A stretch of 39,890 nt of DNA from Microcaldota archaeon (GCA_021818995.1 JAKASP010000003.1:1-39890); one strand, 5' to 3'. Counted from the first letter of the stretch, positions 16,095 to 27,200 are shown. Made by a program: numbers and translations. The notes: generated from the letters alone by a model not told the origin.

Positions 16095-18903
16095 AAGGTT
16101 TATCAGTAAATATTTGTGCAACAATCCTTATGCTAACGCTGGTGTAGATAAGTTGGAGAATGAGATAAAGCAGGGGCAGAGTGTAGCAAGCAAGGAAAAA
16201 CGCAACCTGGCGATCTTTCTTGCTGCGGCCGCGTTAATCATAGTGCTTACTGTATACTTCCGCATACCGATGCTGCAGTACTACGGCTTCTACGAGCCCG
16301 ACGGCTATTTCCACTACTCGCTGATAAGGGCCGCGGTCAGCAACAACTTCGCCATTCCGCAGGTGAACCCGCTTAGCGGCTGGCCACCTAGTTGCAACGG
16401 CTTCATAGCTGCGAGCAACGACATGTGCGGGCCGCAGGGCGCACCGCACCACGAGACCTTCGGCCTATACTGGATAACGCTCATACCGTACTTCTTCCTC
16501 AGGTTCGTTGGCATTGGCTACTATGACATAATGCGGCTCGTCCCTGTGCTGTTTGGCATCTTTGACGTGTTGCTTGCCTATTTCCTGGCAAGGAACTGGA
16601 GCAAGGACAGGTTCTTCGGGCTGCTGGTCATGGCGCTGATAGCCCTGAACATGGGCAACGCTGCGCGCACCAGCGCGCTAATCTACAGGGGCGACACGTT
16701 CATCACCGCCTTCTTCCTCGCAGCGCTCATAACCACGATTGCAATCTTCAAAACCGAGAATACGAAGAAGAAACTTGCCTACTCTGGCGCCACGGCGATC
16801 CTCCTGAGCCTGTGCAACCTCGTGTGGAGCGGGGCAGCGTTCACAACAACAATCTACATACTATCGCTCATGAGCATCCTGATCTTCGGCTTCGCGCTCG
16901 AGAAGAAAAAACTCGTTGAAGACAGCAAGTACATGCTCATTGTGCTCCTGGTTTGGTTCTTCATCGTTGCGCTCTACAGGATACCGTCCTGGATAGTTTC
17001 CGGGCAGGCGCTTACAGACAATTACTTCTTCGTGCTTTTTGTGCCCCTGGCCCTCGCCTGGTACTTCGTGCACTACATGCTAAGCAAGCATGAGGCCCAT
17101 CTCAGCTTCTTCGACACTCCGTACAAGAGGTTCGGGATTTCTGTCGCGGCGCTTGTAGCCGCATTCGTGCTGCTCTACATACTCCTTCCCGGCTTTGTCT
17201 CCCAGGTCACGGGCGGATATGTGATAACGAGCTCGTTCTCATCGACGATACAGGAGCTACAGCCGCCCACTTACGACTTCCTGTTCGCCAGTTTCAACTT
17301 CCAGAACTTCACAAATCCGATGAGCCTGGTAATGGTCATCGCAACCTACTTCAAGCCGCTGACGCTGCTCTTCTGGTTCGTCCTGCTGGCGATGTTCCTG
17401 CCATACTTCTTCATGCGCGTGGAGCACGGAGAAGGCGGAGTGCTTGGCGGTCACGCGAAGTGGAAGTTCGATTTCGACGAAACGGTGCTCATCCTGATAG
17501 CCTATTTCGCAATCACTTCGTACCTGCAGATGAACGCGATCAGGTTCAACTCCCTCATCTCCATACCCCTGTCCATCTTCAGCGCGTTCACCATCTACTG
17601 GATAGTGCTGTTCCTGAAAAACCACAAGCCAACATACGACAAGCAGTATCTCTCGGCGCTCGTTGCCACATCGTTCATGTACCTGATCATACTCATACCC
17701 GCTTTACTCCAGGGGACGTTGCAGTGGTACCTCGCGCTGCTATACATCGCAGGCATATTCCCGGTCTCTGTCTTCTTTGCATCGATGATAAACCAGCTGT
17801 TTGCAGCGGTAAACAACAGGAAGCTCATTTACTTCATACCTGTGGTCGTGGTTATTGGGGTACTCATCTCGTTCTTCATTGCACAGCTAGACGTTTTAGT
17901 GCCTTTGACTGCGATAATCGTGTCGCTTCCTGCAGCGTGGCTGATGGCACGTGCGCTTTCCAACTACAGCGACGGGCAGAATCTCACCCAGGCGCTTTAC
18001 GTGGCCGCGGTGCTCTTCTTGGTCGCGCTGCTGATAATCACTGACATAGGCTACATATCCGGTCTGGCACCCGCTGACCAGATCAACACACAGTTCGTGC
18101 AAGCTCTTGCCTGGGCCAAGAACAACACGTCTATAAACAGCGTCTTCCTGACCCTTTGGCCCGACGGCTCTGTGATAGAGGGCGTGGCCAACAGAACGAG
18201 CGTGACAGACAGCGTGGGCTCGCAGTATGCGTACAAGTCGAACGCGTTCGCTGCCTGGCTCTACAACTCAAGCCCTGACAGCAGTTTCTTGATCGCGAAC
18301 ATGACAGGCAAGCCCGACTACCTGCTTGTGCGGCAGGCCTGGATGGTGGAGACAGGGGGCATATTCACCGAGTCGGGGATAAACGTGAGCGGCGCCAATT
18401 TCGGATACAACCCGTTCACAAGCCTGAACGAGCGCGTAAACAAGACCACGCAGCTGTACCAGTTCTTCGGGAGCGGGCTCGAGGAGGACACGGTGATAAC
18501 CAACGGCACAGCGGGCACAACGATAGCCAGCTACCTCAAGTTCAGCCAGGGCATACAGCCGTTCGAGTACGTGGACTTCTACAACGTCCTTACCGGAAAC
18601 TGGTCTGTGGTCAGGCAGACCGCGTTCAACGTGACGAACAACCAGACCTTCCTCATAACCTACTCGCCGATACCTGCCCCGAACCTCTACGTGAACATAA
18701 CAGCAGCGTACATGCTCGGCACCCAGCTCGCGGCCAGCAACATGGTCAAGTTCCTCTTCCACTGCAACGCGCAGGCATGCCTCTGGAACAACAACGCGGC
18801 AAGCCTGCAGCTCGTCTACATAAACCAAGACACTAAGATCTTCAAGATAACATACAACGAGAGCAACGCGACAGTCGCGGCTGCAAACTACCCGAGGAAG
18901 TAG
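16087..18903 (+). CDS. aglB: Oligosaccharyltransferase STT3/AglB subunit
   Basis: This 938-residue protein is a GT66-type single-subunit oligosaccharyltransferase that transfers lipid-linked glycan to Asn in N-x-S/T sequons outside the membrane. The N-terminal two thirds contain many hydrophobic helices. The first external loop has FYEPDGYFHYSLIR, where Asp72 matches the metal-binding Asp of the 'NDGY' site in bacterial PglB. The C-terminal soluble domain begins near ALAWAKNN. At 691-694 it has W-P-D-G (in FLTLWPDGSVIEGV), where STT3 proteins normally have WWDxG; the spacing to NRTSVTDSV fits. The GTG start overlaps the FkbM stop; the exact start is uncertain. It sits between the glycan-building genes and a giant sequon-rich surface protein, a fitting position. 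Confidence 0.9.
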   Translation: MFKRFISKYLCNNPYANAGVDKLENEIKQGQSVASKEKRNLAIFLAAAALIIVLTVYFRIPMLQYYGFYEPDGYFHYSLIRAAVSNNFAIPQVNPLSGWPPSCNGFIAASNDMCGPQGAPHHETFGLYWITLIPYFFLRFVGIGYYDIMRLVPVLFGIFDVLLAYFLARNWSKDRFFGLLVMALIALNMGNAARTSALIYRGDTFITAFFLAALITTIAIFKTENTKKKLAYSGATAILLSLCNLVWSGAAFTTTIYILSLMSILIFGFALEKKKLVEDSKYMLIVLLVWFFIVALYRIPSWIVSGQALTDNYFFVLFVPLALAWYFVHYMLSKHEAHLSFFDTPYKRFGISVAALVAAFVLLYILLPGFVSQVTGGYVITSSFSSTIQELQPPTYDFLFASFNFQNFTNPMSLVMVIATYFKPLTLLFWFVLLAMFLPYFFMRVEHGEGGVLGGHAKWKFDFDETVLILIAYFAITSYLQMNAIRFNSLISIPLSIFSAFTIYWIVLFLKNHKPTYDKQYLSALVATSFMYLIILIPALLQGTLQWYLALLYIAGIFPVSVFFASMINQLFAAVNNRKLIYFIPVVVVIGVLISFFIAQLDVLVPLTAIIVSLPAAWLMARALSNYSDGQNLTQALYVAAVLFLVALLIITDIGYISGLAPADQINTQFVQALAWAKNNTSINSVFLTLWPDGSVIEGVANRTSVTDSVGSQYAYKSNAFAAWLYNSSPDSSFLIANMTGKPDYLLVRQAWMVETGGIFTESGINVSGANFGYNPFTSLNERVNKTTQLYQFFGSGLEEDTVITNGTAGTTIASYLKFSQGIQPFEYVDFYNVLTGNWSVVRQTAFNVTNNQTFLITYSPIPAPNLYVNITAAYMLGTQLAASNMVKFLFHCNAQACLWNNNAASLQLVYINQDTKIFKITYNESNATVAAANYPRK

Positions 18904-18940
18904 CCTGCTCCTTTACCGCGGCGCTTACGCTCCTGCCTGG

Positions 18941-18990
18941 AAAAGAAAATAAAAAAAAGAAAAAGGAAAGAAAAAACAAAGAAGCTCTTT
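18941..18990 (-). terminator. Hairpin plus T-run terminator of the first four-helix protein
   Basis: On the reverse strand, right after the TAG stop, AAAGGAAAG can pair with CTTTCCTTT 18 nt later, followed by a long T-rich tract. The same arrangement follows the second paralogue, which supports real function. Confidence 0.55.
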
Positions 18991-18995
18991 CCTTT

Positions 18996-19364
18996 CTACA
19001 TCCTCTTGCCGCTAAGCGCGGTTCCGAGGAAGCTCAGGACGAAGCCCAGTACTGTGGCCCATAGCCAAGTCTGGCTGCCCCAAGTAAGCGCCGAGAGTGT
19101 AAGACCAGCCACAGCGGCAGTCTCCAATCCCATCAGGCTCATCTGAGGTCCGCTCCATCCAGTTATCTGCCCGAAGCTAGCGAAGAACAGCGCCACAGAC
19201 GCGATCACCGCTGCGCCCACGAATATCGGGGCCCAGAAGGATCCGCTTCCTGCGAACACTCCTCCCGTAGCTGACCAGGATCCCGCGAACACAACTCCTA
19301 GGAAGACCAGGCTCCCTATGAGCTGCAGAACGAAGGCACCCCAGTTCTGTTGTGCTCTTGCCAT
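18996..19364 (-). CDS. Small four-helix membrane protein, tandem paralogue 1
   Basis: Family not recognised. With the ATG at 19364 (preferred over one five codons upstream because MARAQQN aligns with MAKSQQN of the neighbour) it is 122 aa. Four hydrophobic segments are visible: FVLQLIGSLVFLGVVFAGS, FWAPIFVGAAVIASVALFFAS, GLETAAVAGLTLSALTW and LWATVLGFVLSFLGTAL. The C-terminus is the basic SGKRM. It is paralogous to 19553-19936, with shared elements QQN.{2}AF.L.LIGSL, FFASFG and LWAT..GF.LSFLG. A TATA box at 19394-19406 gives it its own promoter, and a hairpin/T-run follows the stop. The strong promoter and terminator suggest an abundant small membrane protein. Possible roles (membrane or S-layer-associated structure) are speculation. 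Confidence 0.8.
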   Translation of the reverse strand: MARAQQNWGAFVLQLIGSLVFLGVVFAGSWSATGGVFAGSGSFWAPIFVGAAVIASVALFFASFGQITGWSGPQMSLMGLETAAVAGLTLSALTWGSQTWLWATVLGFVLSFLGTALSGKRM

Positions 19365-19393
19365 GCAATTCACTTGCATTAACCTCTATGCTA

Positions 19394-19406
19394 AACTTTT
19401 TAAACC
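19394..19406 (-). promoter_or_regulatory. TATA box of four-helix paralogue 1
   Basis: The reverse strand reads GGTTTAAAAAGTT. The 12-mer TAGGTTTAAAAA is shared exactly with the promoter of paralogue 2. It is about 37 bp before the ATG, giving a leader of about 11 nt. Confidence 0.6.
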
Positions 19407-19507
19407 TATTCCAGGCATACGTCAATGGTTTGACAAAAGACGAAGATACCATCAGCATGGACGAAGCCCTGTTCGCTCATCGTAGAAGCTAGCCAAAGCT
19501 AGCTAAC

Positions 19508-19552
19508 AAAAAAGAAGAAAAAGGAAAGAAAAAGAAAAACAAACCTTTCCTT
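19508..19552 (-). terminator. Hairpin plus T-run terminator of the second four-helix protein
   Basis: After the TAG stop, AAGGAAAG can pair with CTTTCCTT, followed by T-rich sequence on the reverse strand. It is near-identical in plan to the element after paralogue 1. Confidence 0.55.
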
Positions 19553-19936
19553 CTACATCTTTCTTCCGCTCATGGCCGCTCCTAGGAAGCTGAGGATGAA
19601 GCCGATCAGCGTAGCCCACAGGTACACTCCCTGCCCTCCTGACCAAGACCAGGTCAGCGCAGTCAGCGCCAGTGCGGTTATCGCCGCGTCGCCCATTCCC
19701 ATCATGCCCAATCTAGGGCTTGCCATTCCGGAGATGCTCCCAAAGCTCGCGAAGAACATCGACACTGAACCTATCACTGCTATTCCTACGAATAGCGGCA
19801 GGAAGAATCCTCCTGCTCCAGCGAAGGTCGCCGATGGCGAGCCGCTCAGTCCTCCTCCGAAAACTACGTATAGGAAGGCTAGGCTCCCTATCAGTTCCAG
19901 GATGAAGGCCGAGAAGTTCTGTTGACTCTTTGCCAT
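19553..19936 (-). CDS. Small four-helix membrane protein, tandem paralogue 2
   Basis: Family not recognised. The ATG at 19936 gives MAKSQQNFSAFILELIGSL (127 aa); an upstream in-frame ATG would overlap the TATA box and is rejected. GTGATGG just before the ATG is a good Shine-Dalgarno match. Four hydrophobic segments line up with those of the neighbour: AFILELIGSLAFLYVVFGG, FFLPLFVGIAVIGSVSMFFAS, GDAAITALALTALTW and LWATLIGFILSFLGAAM, ending SGRKM. The two genes share promoter motif, coding region and terminator, so the whole transcription unit was duplicated in tandem. It lies just before a divergent GT4 gene. Confidence 0.8.
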   Translation of the reverse strand: MAKSQQNFSAFILELIGSLAFLYVVFGGGLSGSPSATFAGAGGFFLPLFVGIAVIGSVSMFFASFGSISGMASPRLGMMGMGDAAITALALTALTWSWSGGQGVYLWATLIGFILSFLGAAMSGRKM

Positions 19937-19965
19937 TCCATCACTGAAAGAGAGAAGCATGAGTA

Positions 19966-19978
19966 AGTTTTTAAACCT
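19966..19978 (-). promoter_or_regulatory. TATA box of four-helix paralogue 2
   Basis: The reverse strand reads GGTTTAAAAACTT, with TAGGTTTAAAAA identical to paralogue 1. It is about 36 bp before the ATG. Confidence 0.6.
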
Positions 19979-20047
19979 ACGCACAGGGATAGACGCGTGC
20001 TGTAGTCTCTCCTTTTTAACTTTACATGCGAGGTCCTATGCGATTGC

Positions 20048-21172
20048 ATGCGCATAGCCTTCACCTCAGACAACACCTACCCGTGGTTCAAAGGCGGGAT
20101 AGAGAAGAGGAGGTACATAATAATGAGGAAGCTCGCTGAGGAGGGGCACGAGGTGCACTGCTTCACGATGCACAGGAAGGGCATGCCAGGCCACGCGTTC
20201 ACATACAAGGGCATAAGGTACCACAGCGTGGGCGAGGCGCTTGGCTGGCAGGGCATGTACAGAGGAGGGAGCAAGCGCAGGAGCATACGCATGCCCCTGA
20301 TCTTCAGCGCCAAGCTCTTCTGGAGCATACTGCCGTACAGGTTCGATGTCCTTGATGCCGACTCCTTCCCGTTCCTCCACCTCTTCCCACTCTTCGTCTA
20401 CTCCAAGCTGCGCGGCATCAAGTTCGCGATAACGTGGCACGAGGTCTGGGACGCGCAGTTCTGGAAGAGGTACCTGAGCGGGTTCGGCATCATAGGCTAC
20501 ATGATAGAGTGGCTCAGCTCCAGGATGGCGGACGTGCAGATAGCGAATGCGAGCACGACCAGGACTCTGCTCGAGAGGGTGCTTGGCGTCGACCCGAGAA
20601 GGATCATCGTCTTCCCTGTTGCTGTGGACAGCGGTGAGATACGCAGGCTATCGGCAAGGAGGCCGAGGAAGAAGAGGCAGTTCATAGTGGTCAGCAGGTT
20701 CGTGGGCCACAAGCGCGTCGGGCTTGCGATCGAGGCAGTGGCCGAGACAGACGCGAAGCTCGTAGTAGTGGGGACAGGCCCGGACCTCGAGCGGCTAAAG
20801 GACCTGGCAGAGGAGCGCGCTCCTGGCCAGGTTGTCTTCAGGCATGACCTGAGCGACGTAGAGCTGTTCAACAGCGTGATGGAGTCGATGGCGCTGATCA
20901 TGCCTTCTGAGCGCGAGGGGCTCTCGCTCGTAACGATAGAGGCGCTCGCCCTGGGCGTTCCTGTGGTCGTTGCTGACACGAGCTCGCTGCCGAGCGAGGT
21001 GAAGAGCATGTGCATAGAGGCGAAGGAGAAGAAGCTCGGATCGCTGCTCAACAGGATACTGGCTGACAGCGGGGCGTACTCCAGCAAGGCGATGGCGATG
21101 CGCGGCAAGGTGCTGAGCCAGTTCTCCGGAGACAACGCGGGAAAGGTCTACGAGAAGGTCGAGAGGGCCTGA
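20048..21172 (+). CDS. Glycosyltransferase family 4 (GT-B fold)
   Basis: The 374-residue protein starts MRIAFTSDNTYPWFKGGIEK, the classical GT4 opening with the acceptor-side Gly-Gly loop. The donor domain has FIVVSRFVGHKRVGLAIEAV, LVVVGTGPDLERL and an intact E-x7-E motif in EREGLSLVTIEALALGVPVVV. There is no signal peptide, and the hydrophobic patches are compatible with peripheral membrane binding to a lipid-linked acceptor. A TATA-like TTTTTAACTTTA at 20013-20024 lies about 26 bp upstream of a point just before the ATG, so the mRNA should be almost leaderless. It stands between the STT3 region and the giant surface protein. A role in building the N-glycan is inferred. Confidence 0.9.
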   Translation: MRIAFTSDNTYPWFKGGIEKRRYIIMRKLAEEGHEVHCFTMHRKGMPGHAFTYKGIRYHSVGEALGWQGMYRGGSKRRSIRMPLIFSAKLFWSILPYRFDVLDADSFPFLHLFPLFVYSKLRGIKFAITWHEVWDAQFWKRYLSGFGIIGYMIEWLSSRMADVQIANASTTRTLLERVLGVDPRRIIVFPVAVDSGEIRRLSARRPRKKRQFIVVSRFVGHKRVGLAIEAVAETDAKLVVVGTGPDLERLKDLAEERAPGQVVFRHDLSDVELFNSVMESMALIMPSEREGLSLVTIEALALGVPVVVADTSSLPSEVKSMCIEAKEKKLGSLLNRILADSGAYSSKAMAMRGKVLSQFSGDNAGKVYEKVERA

Positions 21173-21183
21173 ACGCTCGCTTA

Positions 21184-21194
21184 CTTATTTATAA
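21184..21194 (+). promoter_or_regulatory. TATA box of the giant surface protein gene
   Basis: CTTATTTATAA lies about 33 bp before the ATG at 21223, predicting a leader of only about 7 nt. Confidence 0.55.
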
Positions 21195-21222
21195 CTTACA
21201 TTAGTCTAATTATAGAGTTTGC

Positions 21223-24200
21223 ATGCGCGCTGCTTTTTGCCTTCCTCTCCTTCTCTTCATACTTGCAAGCTTCCTCATCGTTCCTAGCATAGGCGCATCG
21301 AGCAGCACCTCGTGCGCCAACACATGCAACGCAGGCACGACAGGAGGCTCATCGTGCAGCAGCACAGCATCCATTCCCTCTCCAACGACCTGCACGCTAT
21401 CGGAGACGATAACCACAAGCTACCAGCAAAATTCTAATTACCAGTTCCTTACGGACACTGTCCAGGCATCTCCCGCTACGCTGTCTCCGGCCGTGAGCGT
21501 AAACAACTACAACATAGGAAACTCGGGATGGTTCCTCACCTGCCCCGAGCCGCTCGGCCCCAGCCTCGGCGACTACGCGCCTACAGACAACTCGCTCTTC
21601 TATCCCTTCACTGCAGACAACCAGTTCCAGTTCATAGCCGGCGATGGGTGCCTTGCAACGACCACGCCTCTGCAATCGAACGTCAACCTGCCGGTAAGCA
21701 TTGGCTGGACCGTCGGCCCTGACGGCACCTTCGCGAGCGCCGGCGTCGGCTCCCTCGCGGTAAGCTCGCTGAGCAACCTAAAGGTAAGCAACCTGGCATA
21801 CTCGCCTGAACTCGGCGGCGGGACAAGCGGCACGATAGCCAGCAGCTTCGCGGTCAACTCCTATGTCTTCCAGAACGTGCCTGCAATCGCGCAGAACGAC
21901 ATCTGGACATGGAGCGCTCCGTTCGCGGAGCTGAGCGGAGTGGTTTCAGATTCGCAGACAGTTGGCGCGACCCCGACAATAGCGTTCAACGAGCAGGAGA
22001 CAGACACACAGGGCCAGCTCTCGGGCGCGAGGAACGACTCAGGCTCTGTGAAGAACGCCACGCTCTCTAACGCGAGTACGCACAAGACAACAGGCCTCGC
22101 CCTTAGCGGCGCCACATCCTCATCGACCGCTTCCTTTGCCACGACCACGGTCAACTGCTTCCAGGACTACTGCCAGTCGCAGATAACAAGCTGCCCAGCC
22201 TCGTGCCCGGTAGAGGAATTCGACTTCCACGGAAGCACGTGCAGCGAGTTCTACTGCGGCACCAGCATCTCCACGACTGTAAGCAGCACGACCACAGTCT
22301 CCTCATCCTCATGCCCTTCGGGAAGCCAGTGCATACGCGCAGACATCTGCACCGGGCCCGGGGAGGGAGGCACCTGCGGCGCAAACTGCGGCGGCGTGAA
22401 CTGCTGCTGCACTTTCGGAGGCGCGTCCTCTCTGTCCAGCACGTCGACCTCCACCACTGTCAGCAGCACGACCACGATACTGGTAGAGACGTACACGTGC
22501 AAGTACACCTACTCGTACAGCGAGACCACAAACCTGCAGAGCGTAAAGAACCAGCAGGTTCCTTTCAACGAGGTAGTGATTAACCCGCCCAACCCAGACG
22601 GCGGCCTCAACGCGCAGTACAAACAGTTCAACACGCCAGTGGTACCTTACTTCACCTTCAACTACATAGTGCCCGCGCTGGACGGCCAGCAGCTGACCAA
22701 CTCGTACGACATCTTCAGCCCGTGGAACTACCACACCCCGATCAACTCTATAGAGATGCTGCCCATAGACACTGTAAGCAACTTCTTCGTCAACTACTCC
22801 GGGAGCCTCATCTCTACGCCTTCGGGATCGCTCAACCTGCCTGGCCTGCTGGGCAACATACTTGGCGGCGTCATCGGCCAGCTGGGCAACCTGCTGGGCA
22901 ACGGGAATGGGAACGGCAACGGGAACAAGAACGCGGTGCAGCAGGTTCTCGGCAAGTTCGGCCTGTACAGCCCTTCGATCGCGACGCCAATCTCGATAGC
23001 CGAGATAAGCAGCGACTACATCTTCGTGCTCAACTACTCTAAGCAGGACGGCACCTACTACCTCAGCGTGCTGCGTCTCATGCCGCGCGGCTACTACAAT
23101 ACAAGCTCGTACACTCCGAGCAGCGTTCCGTCTGTGAGCGCGAGCTGCAACCCGGGCAGCGGCGGCTGCTCACAGGCCTCTCTCGAGAACCAGAACAGCC
23201 CGATATGGACAAACAACTGGAAGGGCTACTGGTCGAACGTCATAGACGCGCAGAACTACACAACATACCTGATCAGGCGCATAAACCTTGCTCCGTTCTT
23301 CAGCACGTACGTGAGCGGCGCAAGCAGCAGCCCTAGTTGCACGAACGGCAACGGCTGCGCGTTCATAAGCCAGTTCACGCCGCTCAACATAACCGCCGAC
23401 TCGGCCGGCGACGTATACATAACGGGCGCGGCCACATCCAACCAGCGGCGGGGGAGGGGCTCATCGCAGAGCAGCTATCCCGCGCTGATCGAGATACCTG
23501 CTGTGAACGGTCCCTCGGTCCCATCGTCCGGCCAGATATCGGCTACGACAGGCGACTGGTCATCTACAAGCGGCGCTCCGGTCCTGAGCGAGGTGGCGGT
23601 AAGCTCCGATGGCACCTGGCTCTATGCGGCAAGCCCCAGCAGCGGCACAATATACCAGTTCTACGCAAACAAGGCCACGCTCTCTGAGAACGAGGCGATA
23701 AACCTCGCTTTCTCGACGATAAGCACGGGCGGCACGCTGCAGAGCGGGCAGCTCGGGGCCGCGCAGGCTTCGCTCAGCATAACCCAGTACCTGTACAACG
23801 GCGGGCTCTACGGGGTTAAGTTCAACGGGCAGGGGGCTCCTGACGTGACGAACAGCCAGAACAACCAGAACATAAACACAGACTTCGACTCACAGACCTT
23901 CCACCACCCGCTCGGGCTCGCGAACGTCAACGGCTATGTCTATGTGCTAGACGATTGGCAGGGAATTGCAGGCGAGAATGTCAACTGCCTGATAAACGGA
24001 TGGTTCTTCGGGCTGCTGACTGCAGGCTGCAGCAACGCAGGCGGCACAAACTTCGAGATACTTATGGTGCGCGTGCTCGACTCCTCGGGGGGCAACGTGC
24101 CCATAAACCCTACGCAGTTCAACGACCTCTACACGCTGCAGGGCTGCCAGACGACGTTCACGCCTTCGGCATCGTCAACTGGCACGCAGTACACCACATC

Positions 24201-27200
24201 GACCTGCATCACAGACAAGACCCAGCCAGTGATAAGCTGCACCCCGGGACAGCCCCTGTGCTATACCGCATCCACAGGCTGCACGGATTCCAATGGCAAC
24301 CACGGAATAGAGCAGTTCTGCGTGGGCCAGGCAGGGGGAAACGGCTACTACGGCCTATCCACCACGTACTTCGGCGCGCAGGGCCAGTCATATCCGCCGT
24401 ACGGCTGGATCCTGTCGGCTAACATCACGGTCTCTTCCGGAGGATCTCCGGTCTCGTTCTGCTCCGCATACTCAAACTCAGGGAACAACAACGACTGCAC
24501 GTACAACCCGTCGCACATGCCGTCCGCATACGCGGGCAGCTTCAAGCCGATCGGCCCGGCGCTATCTGCTACGATCGGAGGCATCAACTCCGGAGGGTGC
24601 AACGACGGGAGCAACGACTGCGCGACAGCGTTCTCCGTAAGCCTCAACGGCACCATGAGCCTGCTCTTCAAGCAGCGCTCGCTGAGCTGCGCCTGGTTCC
24701 TGTGGGGCACCTGCATCGGTTCGAAGTTCTGCATCCCGTACATAGGGTGCGTGGGCAGCACGCAGTACGAGCCGCACTACAACGAGCTCGCAACAACGCA
24801 GTTCAGCGTAGAGAACTACACCAAGTACTTCGACGGCAACATCGGCTTCAGCTGCTACACTGACAGCCAGAGCAACGGCAACACCCCTGGCGGGCAGAAC
24901 AACGGGGCGTGCGGATACCTGATAGGCAGCGGCGGCACAGATTACATAAAGAACATGCACGCGCCTGTCTTCTCGGCCACGAACCCGTTCAGGTATCTGG
25001 AGAGCCTCGGGAGCACGCAGCTGCTCACTGTCACCGGCGCGGGCTCGACCTCTGTGTCAGAGGGGCAGGGCTGCTCCGGGGTGGGATCGCAGGGCTGCAC
25101 CTCCTACATAGTCACATATCCGGGCCCTCCTCAAGCAACGATGTCGCAGTCGCCAATAGGCTGGGGCGCGCAGGACCAGATGCTCATACAGGCGACAGGC
25201 TCCGGTGAGTCCAGCACGGACAACATGCAGCTCACGATAGCCGGCTCTCCATCCTCTAACACGAACACAATCACAGGCCAGGGAAGCATAAGCTACACAA
25301 TCTGCTCAACTCTCGAGCAGTGCCTGGCTCCGGGAACATACACAGTTAGCTGGAATGACCTGACCTCCAAGGACAGCCCGGCCTCAGTCAGCCTGACGAT
25401 AAACCCGTCGCCGCTGCTCACGATCCAGAACCCGCAGGTCATAACCGTGCAGAACGGACAGAGCTTCGAGTCAACTGAGACGATAGTTGCAACCGCGCCG
25501 TACAGCGGCGACATAGTGACCATCTCGATAAGCGGGCAGCAGAACCCTGTAGCGAGCGGCACAGGCACGGCGACATACAGCGAGTCAAACCTGCCTGTCG
25601 GCACGTACACTGTGACCGCGACCGACACGAGCCATTCGCAATACACAACAACGCAGACGCTGCAGGTAGTGCAGAGCGGCGGCACATCCCCGACTCTCGG
25701 CACTGCCGAGAGCCTGACCAGCAGCATAAACGGCTACGTGCTTGTGCCGTACGAGTACACGTACGAGATCAAGCAGTCGTACAGCAATCCTAGCCCCGGA
25801 GTCCAGATAAGCGGCGGTGACGGCGACGAGACATGCCCGCCGCTCTCGCTTCCCTCGTCCAGCGACTCGCTTGTCAACGTCTTCGGCGACTCGCTCACAA
25901 CGGGCCACTCGAACCAGATCGCGGCCAGCATAGAGGGCGGAGCCACGTACCTCAACGATGTTGCTAACAACGGCTACTACATAGCGAACCTGACAGACGC
26001 GCACCTTGTCCTGCCTCCGCAGATCGCATACAACATACAGAACGACAAGCTCTTCGGCACTATCTGGGCAAACGCGACGTACTGCACGGGCTCGCCGACT
26101 ACATCGCTCGACTGCTCGGCGAACAGGCAGTCTGTGCTCAACGCGACCCTGCAACTCCAGTACAGCGTAACCTCGCAGACCGTATACCCAGGCATCTGCT
26201 CGTCGCAGGGATGCACGCAGTACGGCAGCTACGAGACCTTCGGAACCTCGCCCACTTCTGGCTCGCAGTATGGGGCATCGCTGGTGACCGGTTCCGGAAA
26301 TGCGGCGTCGCAATACGTGGTGCAGGGATCCGGAAGCGGCGTATCGCAGAACGGACAGGTGCAGCTCACGATAGCGCAGTCGCCTGTGGTGATAAAGACA
26401 CCCGACAGTGTCACAGCCTCGACTGCAGGGGGCGACACGATAGAGATACTTGTGGGTGGAGGGGTTGTCTCGACAGGCATAGGCTCAGCCTCATATGTAA
26501 TAAACCCGCAGTCGTGCGCATCGCAGTCCCCGTCAACGTGCCTCTTCGCTGGCACCTACCAGATAGAGGCGCTCGACACCAACACCGGGCAGTCCGCACT
26601 CACGACGCTCGCGATACTACCTCAGCAGATCGGCTTCTACTATTCCAGCAATCCATTCGAGACATCGGTGCCGCTCTTTGACATCTACAAGCAGGTAGTG
26701 TACGACAGCCCGCTCGACCTCTACCTCAACGGCTCGCAGTACTGCGCCGGAGGCAACTGCAACAGCCCGTACTCCTTGCGGGGGTACCAGCAGCTGGTCT
26801 ACGTGATGAACGACAGGTTCAACAACCTGATCTACGTGCCGGTAGAGGCCGACATAGCCAATCCGATCAGCATAAGCCTGAACGTGCAGTCGCAGCCCGA
26901 CGCCGCGAACTCGAACCTCACCACTGTCACGATAAACGGGATAGCGGGAACTTACACCAGCCTCGGCAGCATCTTCACGCCGCTGCCGCAGAGCGTCGGC
27001 GGCGTGCAGCAGCAGGTATACCTCTATTACGACGACAACCTCAACTACGCAAACTACAACCCGCTTGACCCCACGCAGAAGCTCGATGCCGAGTACTGCA
27101 CCTTCCAGACCTCTCAGGCCAGCGGGCTCACCTGCACGCAGAGCAACCCGGTCTACACAGGCACCGGGCCCAGCGACCCGAACAGGCAGCAGAACGCCGG

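Noticed and set aside
18904-18995. A-rich stretch as an origin-like element
   Set aside because: It is better explained as the T-rich terminator of the minus-strand gene, duplicated at 19508-19552.
22892-22935. Gly-Asn repeat as a CRISPR-like or other DNA repeat
   Set aside because: It is a short in-frame coding repeat in the giant protein, without spacers.
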